Assembly: GCF_001012815.1 (NCBI RefSeq)
Contig: NZ_JYJP01000041.1
Span: forward strand, 1-64,000
Reading direction: 5' to 3'
From: Vibrio mexicanus
GTDB lineage: Bacteria > Pseudomonadota > Gammaproteobacteria > Enterobacterales > Vibrionaceae
DNA: 64,000 nt
Shown: positions 1 through 8,975 of the stretch, piece by piece
Layout: each line of letters starts with the position of its first letter
Numbering within the stretch: position 1 is the first letter of the stretch
Notes under the pieces: generated by a model
What the model was told of the DNA's origin: nothing
Seen by the model: only the letters and a program-made list of their open reading frames with translations
The model's database searches: none
Translations under genes and position numbers: made by a program

Positions 1-16
1 GCCCTTTTAGGGGGCT

Positions 17-50
17 TACACAAAGCCACCTTCTTTAGAAGGTGGTAATT
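17..50 (-). terminator. Hairpin downstream of asnS
   Basis: An 8-bp perfect stem (positions 26-33 with 38-45, loop TTTA) lies about 50 bases past the asnS stop. Read on the minus strand it is followed by CTTTGTG, so the U-tract is poor. A second GC-rich repeat (bases 1-15) runs to the window edge and may be the true terminator. Confidence 0.45.
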
Positions 51-98
51 TACTCAGGTTTCTAACTTTACCGACTAGCGTTTATCTCGCCGATTTAA

Positions 99-1499
99 TT
101 AGAAGTTTGCTGAGCGTGGTGTACGCGGGAATGGGATAACGTCACGTACGTTGCCCATGCCTGTTACGTAAGATACTAGACGCTCAAAACCTAGGCCGAA
201 ACCAGCGTGTGGCACTGTGCCGTATTTACGTAGGTCGCGGTACCAGCTCATGTGTTCTGGGTCGATACCTACTTCACGCATACGCTCGTCTAGAATGTCT
301 AGACGTTCTTCACGCTGAGAACCACCGATGATTTCACCGATACCAGGTGCTAGTACGTCCATTGCCGCTACTGTCTTACCGTCATCGTTCGCACGCATGT
401 AGAATGCTTTGATGTCTTTCGGGTAGTTCTTAACGATTACTGGTGCTTTGAAGTGCTCTTCAGCTAGGTAACGTTCGTGCTCAGAAGACATGTCGATGCC
501 CCATTCAACTGGGAATTCGAACTCACGACCTGAATCTAGAAGAATCTGGATTGCGTCAGTGTAGTCAACTTGTGCGAAATCAGAAGAAACAAACTGCTCT
601 AGACGGGTGATTGCTTCTTTGTCGATGCGTTGAGCGAAGAACTCAAGGTCATCACGACACTCTTCAAGGACTGCTTTGAATACGAACTTAAGCATGTCTT
701 CAGACAGCTTAGCAACGTCTTCTAGGTCAGCGAATGCAACTTCAGGCTCAACCATCCAGAATTCAGCTAGGTGGCGGCTTGTGTTTGAGTTTTCAGCACG
801 GAATGTAGGACCGAACGTGTAAACCTTGCTGAGTGCACAAGCGTAAGCTTCTGCGTTTAGCTGGCCAGATACCGTTAGGAACGTTTCTTTGCCAAAGAAA
901 TCTTCGTTGTAATCAACATCGCCTTTTTCTGTGCGAGGTAGATTTTCCATGTCTAGCGTAGAAACGCGGAACATTTCACCAGCACCTTCTGCATCAGAAG
1001 CTGTGATCAGTGGCGCAGATACCCAGAAGAAACCCTGCTCGTGGTAGAAGCGGTGGATTGCTTGAGATAGGCAGTTACGAACACGCGCAACCGCACCGAT
1101 TACGTTAGTACGTGGACGTAGGTGCGCGACTTCACGAAGGTACTCGATAGAGTGACGAGTTTTCGCCATTGGGTAAGTTTCTGCGTCTTCAACCCAACCA
1201 ACAACTTTAACGTCAGTTGCAGCAAGTTCGAAGTCTTGACCTTTCGCAGGAGACTCAACAATCTTACCTGTTACTTCAACAGAGCAGCCAGTAGTTAGCT
1301 TTAGTACTTCGTCTTCGTAATTATTAAGATTATTAGGGACCACGGCCTGAATCGGGTCGAAACAAGAGCCGTCATAAATGGCAAGGAAAGAGATTCCAGC
1401 TTTGGAATCACGACGTGAACGGATCCAGCCGCGAACAGTGACTTCACTGTCTACCGCTAGCTTGCCGCCAAGTACGTCTTTTACAGGCGCGTAAGTCAT
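99..1499 (-). CDS. asnS: Asparaginyl-tRNA synthetase
   Basis: Class II aminoacyl-tRNA synthetase that charges tRNA-Asn with asparagine in the cytoplasm. The protein starts [14 protein letters not shown], has an N-terminal OB-fold anticodon-binding domain (about residues 15-100, with [16 protein letters not shown]) and a class II catalytic core ending in the motif 3 region [16 protein letters not shown]. The length of 466 residues matches the usual AsnRS size. An upstream in-frame ATG would add six residues (MENENN), but a GGAG Shine-Dalgarno sits twelve bases before the MTYAP start and inside the longer version, so the shorter start is preferred. It is a monocistronic housekeeping gene, and nothing is odd about it. 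Confidence 0.97.
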   Translation of the reverse strand: MTYAPVKDVLGGKLAVDSEVTVRGWIRSRRDSKAGISFLAIYDGSCFDPIQAVVPNNLNNYEDEVLKLTTGCSVEVTGKIVESPAKGQDFELAATDVKVVGWVEDAETYPMAKTRHSIEYLREVAHLRPRTNVIGAVARVRNCLSQAIHRFYHEQGFFWVSAPLITASDAEGAGEMFRVSTLDMENLPRTEKGDVDYNEDFFGKETFLTVSGQLNAEAYACALSKVYTFGPTFRAENSNTSRHLAEFWMVEPEVAFADLEDVAKLSEDMLKFVFKAVLEECRDDLEFFAQRIDKEAITRLEQFVSSDFAQVDYTDAIQILLDSGREFEFPVEWGIDMSSEHERYLAEEHFKAPVIVKNYPKDIKAFYMRANDDGKTVAAMDVLAPGIGEIIGGSQREERLDILDERMREVGIDPEHMSWYRDLRKYGTVPHAGFGLGFERLVSYVTGMGNVRDVIPFPRTPRSANF

Positions 1500-1683
1500 G
1501 TTGTTTTCATTCTCCATTGAGGGATGCGAAAACCCAGCGTATTTCGCTAACTTGTTTAATTAATAAACAAAATGGCATTAACACACTGGGCTAAGTAAAA
1601 CTATTTAAATCAAACGACCATATTACCTGTCAAATCGCTCGCTTCAACCTTTAATTGGTCGGTAGTCGAGGAAATTTGCTTGT

Positions 1684-3303
1684 TTACTTCGTTTTTCGCG
1701 GCTCAAGGGAGAATTGCGCGAGCAGCTCCTCAAGTCTCTCCGACAGTTGTTCAAGGCTTATGCTGATTTCGCTAGAGCGGGAGGCTGAATCGGACGTGCC
1801 TTCCGCATGTTCCGTGATTATCGATACTTTGCTTTGAACATCTTGGCTGATTTCGGTGGTGACTTGAGTTTGTCGTTGAATTTGCTCTGCGTGCACGAGC
1901 ACCTGTTGCATTTCATCTACTACACTATTCATCGCCAATGATAATGATTCGATATCGTTAGAACGTTGATGTGCATGCTCACAAACCGAGTCAACCGATG
2001 CTACGGATTGATCGCTGTCTTTTTGGAACTGAGAAATAATGGATTCGATACTGCCAGTCGCTTCGGCAGTGCGGCTAGCCAATTGCCGAACTTCGTCAGC
2101 AACTACGGCAAAACCGCGGCCTTGTTCACCTGCACGCGCTGCTTCGATGGCAGCATTAAGTGCCAACAAGTTGGTTTGCTCAGCAATACCTTTAATAACC
2201 GACAATATGCTAGAGACTTCACTGGTTTGAGCATTGAGCTGAGAAATACTGCTTTTCACCGATTCGATATCAACAACGAGGTCTTTGATTTCAAGGCTAG
2301 CTTGATGGGCTTGCTCGGCGCTTTGTTGAGCAACCGTAGTAGTGTGCTGAATAAGCTCAGAAGCATTGACTGTAGCTTCAAGCACTTGAACTTGCTGTTC
2401 TTTCATGTGCTCTATGTTTGACTGAACGTCTGAGGTTTCTTGTCTCTGATTGTTGGCGGCAGTATTAGTCGTGCTTGCCACATTGGTCAGTTGGCTAGCG
2501 GAGTGCGCCAAACTGTTTGAGGTGTCTTGAACTTCAATCAGGCTAGTATCAACGGTGTTAATAAATGAGTTTAAAGCGTTAGAAAGCTGACCTAACTCGT
2601 CTTTCTTATGAGTCCTCAGTCGTTGAGAAAGATCTTTCGTCTCGCTAACTTTTTGCATGAAGCGCGAGGTGTGTTGAATAGGACGGATGATTATCTTGCG
2701 AATGAGCGTTAAGGTAATTAAGAAACCCACGAAAGAGATCGCAACCATGATAGAAACCGCGATTAAGGTGCGCTGGCTAATCAATTGATTTACGTGGCTC
2801 AGGTTATATTCCAGTCGAATAGCGCCTAGCACTTCGCCTTCTGGTGCTAAGTGACAGGATACGCAGTTTGTTCCGCGGTAATCTTCGCTAGATTTCATTG
2901 GCAGAGCGACAACAATGCCTTTGCCCCAGTCTGCTGTAAAAGGTTCAATGACAAGTTCGCCTTCTAACGCGCGGCGGTCGATGTCATCGGTAGGGCTTTG
3001 ATTCGCTTGGCCTGGGCCGTACATCTTGCTGACCGCATCCGCTCGCAAGACTTTTACATTCTCAATTCCATCCTGCGCGAGTGCTTTCTGCCTTAGTGTT
3101 TCCTTCTGAGCCATGGTGCCCGTAAGCATCATCATATTGAGACTGTCGAAGTAATTGCTTGCCTTATCATAAAGCTGTTCACTAAGGATGGAATTGAGCA
3201 TATCTCTCTGTTGGAAATATTGATAAGCCGTGGATGAAATTACGACAACTGCAAATACGGAGATGAGAGTTGTAAGTAACTTAAAAGTGATAGACGTTTT
3301 CAT
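1684..3303 (-). CDS. Methyl-accepting chemotaxis protein with periplasmic CXXCH haem motif
   Basis: Membrane chemoreceptor of 539 residues that should signal through CheW/CheA. Visible order: TM1 (about 8-29), a periplasmic sensor domain (about 30-178), TM2 (about 180-201), HAMP (about 201-255), then a long coiled-coil cytoplasmic domain. The conserved MCP hairpin is present ([32 protein letters not shown], around residues 380-415). The sensor domain carries NCVSCH (Cys147, Cys150, His151), a c-type haem attachment motif, shortly before TM2. Haem-containing periplasmic domains in MCPs are known to sense redox state or gases; that this receptor does so is inference. The gene is monocistronic and well separated from its neighbours. 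Confidence 0.93.
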   Translation of the reverse strand: MKTSITFKLLTTLISVFAVVVISSTAYQYFQQRDMLNSILSEQLYDKASNYFDSLNMMMLTGTMAQKETLRQKALAQDGIENVKVLRADAVSKMYGPGQANQSPTDDIDRRALEGELVIEPFTADWGKGIVVALPMKSSEDYRGTNCVSCHLAPEGEVLGAIRLEYNLSHVNQLISQRTLIAVSIMVAISFVGFLITLTLIRKIIIRPIQHTSRFMQKVSETKDLSQRLRTHKKDELGQLSNALNSFINTVDTSLIEVQDTSNSLAHSASQLTNVASTTNTAANNQRQETSDVQSNIEHMKEQQVQVLEATVNASELIQHTTTVAQQSAEQAHQASLEIKDLVVDIESVKSSISQLNAQTSEVSSILSVIKGIAEQTNLLALNAAIEAARAGEQGRGFAVVADEVRQLASRTAEATGSIESIISQFQKDSDQSVASVDSVCEHAHQRSNDIESLSLAMNSVVDEMQQVLVHAEQIQRQTQVTTEISQDVQSKVSIITEHAEGTSDSASRSSEISISLEQLSERLEELLAQFSLEPRKTK

Positions 3304-3649
3304 ATTGTTGTTTTTTAGTAATATTCTTGGGCTGACGCGGCGAATATACCATTTATGTAATAATACTAAAGGACTAGCACGGGAAGATTGTGACCATACA
3401 CTGTGTAGGGTTATGTAATTGTGATGTGACTAACATGTAATCGGTCAGTTTTTGTATATGAAGAGTTGTAAAGCTGACTTCACAGCATATCGCGTTCATT
3501 AAGGTGAAGTTGTTGATAGCTTTAATGCAGATAGAAACAAATAGTGGGAGTGATCAGGAAAGTGGTTCGTTAACATAAAGAAGCTGAACTAACCTAACTA
3601 ACGTGCTAGAAGCAAGAGAATCAGGTTAGCCATCATCATTAAGTTTAGC
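3304..3649. other. Intergenic region between the MCP and TetR genes
   Basis: These 346 bases should hold the promoter of the chemoreceptor, reading left. I see no convincing ORF, RNA gene, strong hairpin or repeat here. The sequence is AT-rich with several TAA/TTA-rich stretches. Confidence 0.4.
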
Positions 3650-4294
3650 CTAGCATTCTTCGTTGCCATATTTGGCCCAAAATAGCTCAACCGTTTGTGA
3701 AGCAAGTTCATTACCTTGTGCTGGATTCAATACCTCCGACATACCCATCAACTGAGGCCAATAGGCTGAACCTTTAATTAAATGGTGAAGTTGCATCATC
3801 GCTGTTTCCACTTCAGATACCTCTAAAGCCATTAACTTGTTCTCAGCTTGAATCATTAGCCATTTGTAGAGATTGGTCTCTTTCTTATCTAAGTTAGAAA
3901 CTTGCTGTTTAAGCTCTTCCGGCTTGAAAAGGAAGTGGCCCATTGCAACCCGAGACAGTTCGACATACGACGGGTCGCTTGATAACGCTATCTGCTGCTT
4001 TACCAGCTCAGTCAACTGCTCTTTAAGAGATAACTCTCCATGAAGAAAAGACTCATCAAGTTCTTCATGACTCTTCCACAGACAAGAGAGCAGTGCCATC
4101 ACCAAGGCTTCTTTAGAAGAAAAGTGATTGTATACCGTGCGTTTAGATACGCCTGCCATCGCTGAAATCTTGTCCATACTGGTGTTCGCCACACCAAACT
4201 CTAAGAAAGCTTCACGCGCTGCGCACAGCACCGCTTCGCGCTTGATTTCACTTCGACTTTTTTTTGTCACGGTCATGTCATTCATCCGTCTCAA
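3650..4294 (-). CDS. TetR/AcrR family transcriptional regulator
   Basis: A 214-residue one-component repressor. The N-terminal helix-turn-helix is clear (about residues 20-66, with AFLEFGVANTSMDKISAMAG and VSKRTVYNHFSSKEALV), followed by a helical ligand-binding domain without a recognisable ligand signature. A shorter start at the internal MNDMTVTKK is possible. It is transcribed divergently from a metallo-beta-lactamase-fold gene 95 bases away, and the intervening DNA holds repeated AGTTTACTT half-sites that suit a TetR dimer. The likely role is autorepression plus control of the divergent gene; the inducer is unknown. Confidence 0.9.
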   Translation of the reverse strand: MRRMNDMTVTKKSRSEIKREAVLCAAREAFLEFGVANTSMDKISAMAGVSKRTVYNHFSSKEALVMALLSCLWKSHEELDESFLHGELSLKEQLTELVKQQIALSSDPSYVELSRVAMGHFLFKPEELKQQVSNLDKKETNLYKWLMIQAENKLMALEVSEVETAMMQLHHLIKGSAYWPQLMGMSEVLNPAQGNELASQTVELFWAKYGNEEC

Positions 4295-4317
4295 TAAACT
4301 GCGAAAATTAATTTTAC

Positions 4318-4372
4318 ACTAACCAGTTTACTTTTGAAGGATTATAAGTAAACTAATCGGTGTAGTTTACTT
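4318..4372. promoter_or_regulatory. Probable TetR operators in the divergent promoter region
   Basis: The nonamer AGTTTACTT occurs at 4325-4333 and 4364-4372, and its exact reverse complement AAGTAAACT at 4346-4354. The 4346-4372 pair is a perfect 9-bp inverted repeat with a 9-base spacer. It includes ACTAATCGGTGTAGT, which resembles operators of TetR-family repressors. The location between the divergent regulator and hydrolase genes supports an operator; binding itself is inferred. Confidence 0.65.
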
Positions 4373-4388
4373 GCGAGATAAACTTACC

Positions 4389-5435
4389 GTGAAGAAAATC
4401 ATCTTAGTAGGAGCGATATTTATGGCACTTTCTCAATTCACTAGCATGACAGCTGGCGAAACAGAATCTCAACCGTTACCTAAAACCTTCAAAAATAGCG
4501 ATATCGAGTATGACTCTGGAATTCGAGACCTCGTTGATATCACTAAGATGTATTTGACTACGCCACGTGAAGAACCAAAACCTACCACGGCGTTACCTGT
4601 TGTGCTTATGACTAAAGCGGCGCTGCTTGAAGAGCAAGAGAATGTAGCCTATCGACTTGGCCATTCGAGCGTTCTGCTAAAAATCGATAATCAGTTTGTG
4701 TTAACCGATCCGGTGTTCAGCGACAGGGCATCGCCTGTGCAATGGGCAGGGCCTAAGCGCTTCCATCAAACCCCAATCAGCATTGATGAACTGCCAAATA
4801 TTGATGTGGTGGTGATCAGCCACGACCACTACGATCATCTAGACAAAAACGCGGTAAAAGAGATGGCAAGCAAGGTTTCATTGTTTTTGGTACCACTTCG
4901 TGTGAGTAAACACTTGATTAAGTGGGGCGTGCCGAGTGAAAAAATCATTGAGCTAAATTGGTGGGAGTCTCATACATTCAACGGTATTGAGTATGTGTTT
5001 ACACCAAGTCAGCATTTCTCAGGTAGAACCGCTTTCGACAAGAACCAAACTTTATGGGGCAGTTGGGTTATTGCCGGGCAAACACAGCGCGTTTTCTTCA
5101 GCGGTGATTCCGGTTATTTCCCAGGATTCAAACGTATCGGTGACCGATATGGACCTTTCGATTTGACCTTAGTTGAAACTGGAGCATACAGCGAAGCTTG
5201 GACAGAGATTCACATGTACCCAGAGCAAAGCGTGCAAGCGCATATCGATCTACGTGGAAAGGTGATGTTCCCTATTCATAACAGTACTTTTGATTTGTCT
5301 TTGCATGACTGGCAAGAGCCAATTCGCCGCGCCATCGCATTTGCTGAAAAGAATGGGGTTGAGTTAGTGATGCCTCAGATGGGGCAGCGTCTTGTTGTTG
5401 GAGATGTGATACCTTTGGAAAGTTGGTGGGACTAG
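4389..5435 (+). CDS. MBL-fold metallo-hydrolase, NAPE-PLD/UlaG-like
   Basis: Metal-dependent hydrolase of the metallo-beta-lactamase superfamily, 348 residues from the GTG start. The metal-binding motif HDHYDH is at about residues 145-150, and FFSGDSGYFPGF supplies the later metal ligand region. The overall pattern (GHSSVLLKIDNQFVLTDPVFSDRASP early, FPIHNSTFDLSLHDW late) resembles NAPE-phospholipase D-like proteins. The GTG start gives a hydrophobic N-terminus (MKKIILVGAIFMAL) suggesting a signal peptide. A TTG at 4371 would lie inside the operator and is unlikely. An ATG at 4422 has a good AGGAG but loses the signal. The substrate is unknown. It is probably repressed by the adjacent TetR protein. 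Confidence 0.85.
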   Translation: MKKIILVGAIFMALSQFTSMTAGETESQPLPKTFKNSDIEYDSGIRDLVDITKMYLTTPREEPKPTTALPVVLMTKAALLEEQENVAYRLGHSSVLLKIDNQFVLTDPVFSDRASPVQWAGPKRFHQTPISIDELPNIDVVVISHDHYDHLDKNAVKEMASKVSLFLVPLRVSKHLIKWGVPSEKIIELNWWESHTFNGIEYVFTPSQHFSGRTAFDKNQTLWGSWVIAGQTQRVFFSGDSGYFPGFKRIGDRYGPFDLTLVETGAYSEAWTEIHMYPEQSVQAHIDLRGKVMFPIHNSTFDLSLHDWQEPIRRAIAFAEKNGVELVMPQMGQRLVVGDVIPLESWWD

Positions 5436-5535
5436 CTCAGAGATCGGCAGCCAAACATAGAATGATCGAAGAACAGCAAACTTCCTATTGTGTTTAGTAA
5501 TGAGCGAGATAACCTGTGTAGATAGGTTTGTAGAA

Positions 5536-5562
5536 TAAGCGAAGCCTAGCTTCGCTTTTTTC
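5536..5562 (+). terminator. Rho-independent terminator
   Basis: GCGAAGC/GCTTCGC stem (5539-5545 with 5549-5555) followed by TTTTTT. It lies 100 bases after the metallo-hydrolase stop and just before the next gene. Confidence 0.8.
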
Positions 5563-5586
5563 GTTCAGTTGGAATAAGGAACATCC

Positions 5587-6255
5587 ATGCTAGCGCGTAT
5601 CTCAATTGTGGTTCAGTCTATTCTTGCCATCGCTATTTTCTATCTTGGTTACTCAATCTTTCAGTTCAGCAACAAGATCTCAGAAGTTATTGATGTATAC
5701 CCGCAGATGCTGTCTGACGTTAGCCAAGTGACCGAGCAATTAGAAATTGAAGAGTGGCTGTTGTTTGCAGAGCAGGTGGAATCGTTGGCTCCTCAAGTGA
5801 TACAGACCGTTGATGGTATTAATCGGGCATTACTTGAAGTAAATGGGACTGTGGCATCTGTTGATCAGAAGATCCCTTTGGTGCTAGCCGAATTTTCCGA
5901 ATATCGCGAAAGTGTGATTCCATCTGTTGTGAACGAAGCCTCAAACTACAGAGAGCAGGTCATTCCACCAACATTGGCTGAATTGAAGTTGTATCGAACT
6001 GACGTAGTACCCCCTATGCTTGTGGAAAGCAAAGGGTATCGGACTCTGGTTCCTACTGTTATAACTGAGTCGGAGCAGGTAAGGGCAGAGCTGCCCGCGC
6101 TACTAGCAAAGATCGATCTCATACTGGATAAGAGCCAGGATATTGCTTCAGAAGCCACGCAAGGCGCGGTGAAAGGCGTAGTGCTTTCGCCGATTAACTT
6201 GCTGCGTGATGCAAGCACAGAGCTTAAATCGAAAGTCATCGAAGTCGAGGAGTAG
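5587..6255 (+). CDS. Membrane-anchored protein with 15-residue tandem repeats, function unknown
   Basis: I do not recognise this 222-residue protein. One N-terminal membrane segment (about 7-27) anchors a mostly helical, acidic body. Between residues 105 and 163 there are four copies of a repeat beginning YR (Tyr106, Tyr121, Tyr136, Tyr151) spaced exactly 15 residues apart, for example YRESVIPSVVNEAS and YREQVIPPTLAELK. The regular VIP/VPP element suggests a rod or solenoid. The C-terminus (KGVVLSPINLLRDAS) is uncharged in its centre and could be a second membrane-proximal element. It stands alone between two strong terminators. Confidence 0.75.
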   Translation: MLARISIVVQSILAIAIFYLGYSIFQFSNKISEVIDVYPQMLSDVSQVTEQLEIEEWLLFAEQVESLAPQVIQTVDGINRALLEVNGTVASVDQKIPLVLAEFSEYRESVIPSVVNEASNYREQVIPPTLAELKLYRTDVVPPMLVESKGYRTLVPTVITESEQVRAELPALLAKIDLILDKSQDIASEATQGAVKGVVLSPINLLRDASTELKSKVIEVEE

Positions 6256-6280
6256 CGCCCTCAATCGATTGAAATAGGTG

Positions 6281-6308
6281 AAAGAGGCTGCAGTTGCAGC
6301 CTCTTTTT
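6281..6308. terminator. Bidirectional terminator
   Basis: Perfect palindromic stem GAGGCTGCA/TGCAGCCTC followed by TTTTT on the plus strand and preceded by AAA. It serves the repeat protein (plus) and probably ldhA (minus), which converge here. Confidence 0.85.
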
Positions 6309-6348
6309 CGTCTAAATCCTAATTCTCGTCTATTCGATAAGAGAATCG

Positions 6349-7341
6349 CTAGATGAGCTCGTTGCCGGTTTTGTCATCCAAGAAGAAGGCTCGAATGTTT
6401 TGTAATGTTGTATCCGCAATATTATGCAGTGCTTCATGGGTCAAGAACGCTTGGTGGCCAGTGAATAGGACATTGTGGCAAGCGGATAACCGACGGAAAA
6501 CATCGTCGACGATGATGTCATTCGACTTATCTTGAAAAAACAGATCCTTTTCATTGTCATACACATCTAATCCCAGAGAACCGATCTTGCCTTTTTTAAG
6601 CGCTTCAATCGCCGCTGCCGAATCGAGCAGTTTGCCGCGACTGGTGTTGATGATCATGACGCCGTCTTTCATTTTGTCGAAAGCGGTTTCATTGAGAAGG
6701 TGATGGTTGTGTTCGGTAAGAGGGCAGTGCAGTGAAATGATGTCAGCCTTGGCATACAGCTCATCAAGTTCGCAATATTGAGCACCGAGTTCAATGGCTT
6801 GTGGGTTCTCATAAGGATCGACACAAAGGATGTTCATTCCCAATCCTTTGAAAATTCGCATTGTTGTAATACCAATTTTGCCTGTTCCTATCACACCAAC
6901 AGTTTTGTTATGGAAGTTGAAGCCTACTAAGCCCTCTAATGAAAAATTGGCATCACGAGTTCGCTGATAAGCTTTGTGAAGGCGTCGGTTTAAACACATC
7001 ATCATACCGACAGCATGTTCAGCTACGGCTTCTGGTGAATAAGCGGGGACGCGTACCACTTGAAGACCAAGTTGTTTCGCGGCTTCTAAGTCTACTTTGT
7101 CGAAACCGGCACAACGCATAGCGATGATTTGAACGCCGAGTGACGACAACTTTTGCAGTACAGGGCGTGATAAGTTGTCATTAACAAACGCACAAACTGC
7201 TTGGCAGCCTTCCGCCATTTGCGCTGTTTTTTCTGTTAGTCGAAAATCATGAAAGTGGAACTGAACATCGGATTTGGTATTGGCTTGATTGAATGCATCT
7301 TCGTCGTAGTTTTTGGTGCTGAAAAAGGCAATGTCTATCAT
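6349..7341 (-). CDS. ldhA: D-lactate dehydrogenase (fermentative, NAD-dependent)
   Basis: Reduces pyruvate to D-lactate with NADH in the cytoplasm during fermentation. The 330 residues align in style with E. coli LdhA along the whole length: CAGFDKVDLEAAKQLGLQVV, VPAYSPEAVAEHAVGMMM, the Rossmann motif GVIGTGKIG, INTSRGKLLD, and the catalytic histidine region RLSACHNVLFTGHQAFLT. The start at MIDIAFFSTKNYDED is chosen because an AGAGG ribosome site precedes it; a longer frame would add 16 residues of non-homologous sequence. The gene is monocistronic. Confidence 0.95.
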   Translation of the reverse strand: MIDIAFFSTKNYDEDAFNQANTKSDVQFHFHDFRLTEKTAQMAEGCQAVCAFVNDNLSRPVLQKLSSLGVQIIAMRCAGFDKVDLEAAKQLGLQVVRVPAYSPEAVAEHAVGMMMCLNRRLHKAYQRTRDANFSLEGLVGFNFHNKTVGVIGTGKIGITTMRIFKGLGMNILCVDPYENPQAIELGAQYCELDELYAKADIISLHCPLTEHNHHLLNETAFDKMKDGVMIINTSRGKLLDSAAAIEALKKGKIGSLGLDVYDNEKDLFFQDKSNDIIVDDVFRRLSACHNVLFTGHQAFLTHEALHNIADTTLQNIRAFFLDDKTGNELI

Positions 7342-7471
7342 AAGAGCCTCTCTAGAAAGAGAACGAATGGAGAATTCAATGTGACACATATCACCAAAAA
7401 TATAAACGACATTTCCTTTAGGGGTATTGTTCGAGCGCTATTCCTTTGAGGCGATTGAGGATTGTAGGTAT

Positions 7472-7501
7472 TAAAAAAGGAACACCTGAGCGTTCCTTTT
7501 A
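7472..7501 (-). terminator. Terminator of the sdaC-sdaA operon
   Basis: AAAAGGAAC/GTTCCTTTT stem (7475-7483 with 7492-7500). On the minus strand it is followed by a T-rich stretch, 28 bases past the sdaA stop. Confidence 0.8.
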
Positions 7502-7527
7502 TGAGTCGATGTTGGCTTTGCCAAGTT

Positions 7528-8888
7528 TTAGCAAATAACCTTAACGGCTAGACCACCTTGAGATGTTTCGCGGTATTTCGCGTTCATGTCTTTACCCGTT
7601 TCGAGCATCGTTTCGATCACTTTGTCTAGCGATACCGTAGGCTCAGATGAGCGACGCAGCGCCATGCGTGATGAGTTAATCGCTTTCACTGCAGCAATAC
7701 CGTTACGCTCGATACATGGAACCTGAACCTGGCCAGCAACTGGGTCGCATGTTAGGCCTAAGTTGTGCTCCATTGCGATCTCTGCCGCCATACAAACTTG
7801 CTCTGGGCTACCACCCATAAGCTCAGCAAGACCCGCTGCCGCCATAGAACAGGCAACGCCCACTTCACCCTGACAGCCTACTTCGGCACCAGAAATAGAA
7901 GCATTACGCTTGTATAGACCGCCAATCGCGCCAGAAGCGGCAAAGTAACGGATGTAATCTTTTTCTGTTACGGTTTGGATAAACTTATCGTAGTAAGCAA
8001 GAACCGCTGGAATAATACCGCATGCACCGTTTGTCGGCGCGGTTACTACACGGCCACCGGCAGCGTTCTCTTCGTTCACAGCAAAAGCGAACATGTTTAC
8101 CCAGTCAACTACTGACATAGGGTCATTAGTGGTTTTTTCTGAAGTCATCAGTTGCTGGCGAAGTGCAGCAGCACGACGACGCACGCGCAGTGGGCCAGGA
8201 AGAATACCTTCTGTATTCATACCACGGTCCATACATTCGCGCATGGTTTTCCAGATGTTAGCAAAGTAAGTGCGAGACTCTTCGTCTGAGTGCAATGCCG
8301 CTTGGTTTTTCATCACAAGCGTGCTGATAGATAAACCGCTGTCTTTACATTGGTTCACTAGCTCTTCAGCCGTTGTGAACTCGTAAGGCGCTTTGATAGG
8401 GTTTTCTTCTTCTTTACCAAAGTTTTCTTCATCAACGATGAAACCACCGCCGATTGAGTAATAAGTCTTTGAGTAGGCTTTTTCGTCGTTGATCCAAGCG
8501 TGGATTTGCATACCGTTTTCGTGAAGCTCAAGGTTCGTTGTATGGAAGTTCATACCACCTTGTTTAGGAAAAGAAACAGTATGGCAGTGCATGCCTACAG
8601 GTAGACGTTCAGTCTCTTCAACGCGAGCGATAAATCCTGGAATAGAATCGATATCTACTTTCTCGGGTGTGTTTCCAGCAAGACCATGATAATCGCAATA
8701 TCTGTGTGGTGACCTTTCCCTGTCAGTGATAATGATCCATAAACGTCGACGGTAATTTTAGTGATGTCGCGCAATTTTCCCATTGAACGTAAATCATCAA
8801 TAAATTCTTTACCAGCTTTCATAGGACCCACGGTGTGTGAGCTAGAAGGGCCAACGCCAATTTTATAGATATCAAAAACACTAATCAT
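7528..8888 (-). CDS. sdaA: L-serine ammonia-lyase, interrupted by a frameshift
   Basis: Iron-sulfur L-serine dehydratase that converts serine to pyruvate and ammonia. The N-terminal piece (MISVFDIYKIGVGPSSSHTVGPM, ending ITVDVYGSLSLTGKGHHTDIAII) and the C-terminal piece (GMHCHTVSFPKQGGMNFHTT to the end, with GGRVVTAPTNGACGIIPAV) are in different frames. Adding one C to the CC at 8684-8685 restores ATGGGTCTTGCTGG (MGLAGNTPEK) and a continuous protein of 453 residues, the normal length. This is most likely a sequencing deletion. The cysteines for the 4Fe-4S cluster in the C-terminal part are present (GCQGEVGVACSMAA, LTCDPVAG). It lies 87 bases downstream of sdaC in the same orientation. Confidence 0.92.
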
Positions 8889-8911
8889 TAATAAGATGCC
8901 TCAGCTAAAGA

Positions 8912-8934
8912 GCCTCTCTCCCAAGGAGAGAGGC
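8912..8934 (-). promoter_or_regulatory. Perfect intercistronic hairpin between sdaC and sdaA
   Basis: A 10-bp perfect stem with a 3-base loop (8912-8921 with 8925-8934) sits between the sdaC stop and the sdaA start. It has only a short, weak U-tract, so it may act as a partial terminator or an mRNA stability element that sets the ratio of transporter to enzyme. Confidence 0.55.
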
Positions 8935-8975
8935 AGGACTTAGTATTGTTTGGTTATTATCGCAGATAATACGCG

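Noticed and set aside
1966..2421. Plus-strand 151-residue ORF opposite the MCP
   Set aside because: It is antisense to conserved MCP signalling sequence and has no family features; the MCP frame explains the conservation.
4371..4388. TTG start giving a longer metallo-hydrolase
   Set aside because: It starts inside the inverted-repeat operator and puts charged residues ahead of the signal peptide.
7528..8888. sdaA as two separate genes
   Set aside because: The parts are successive regions of one known protein, and one added C rejoins them with normal length.
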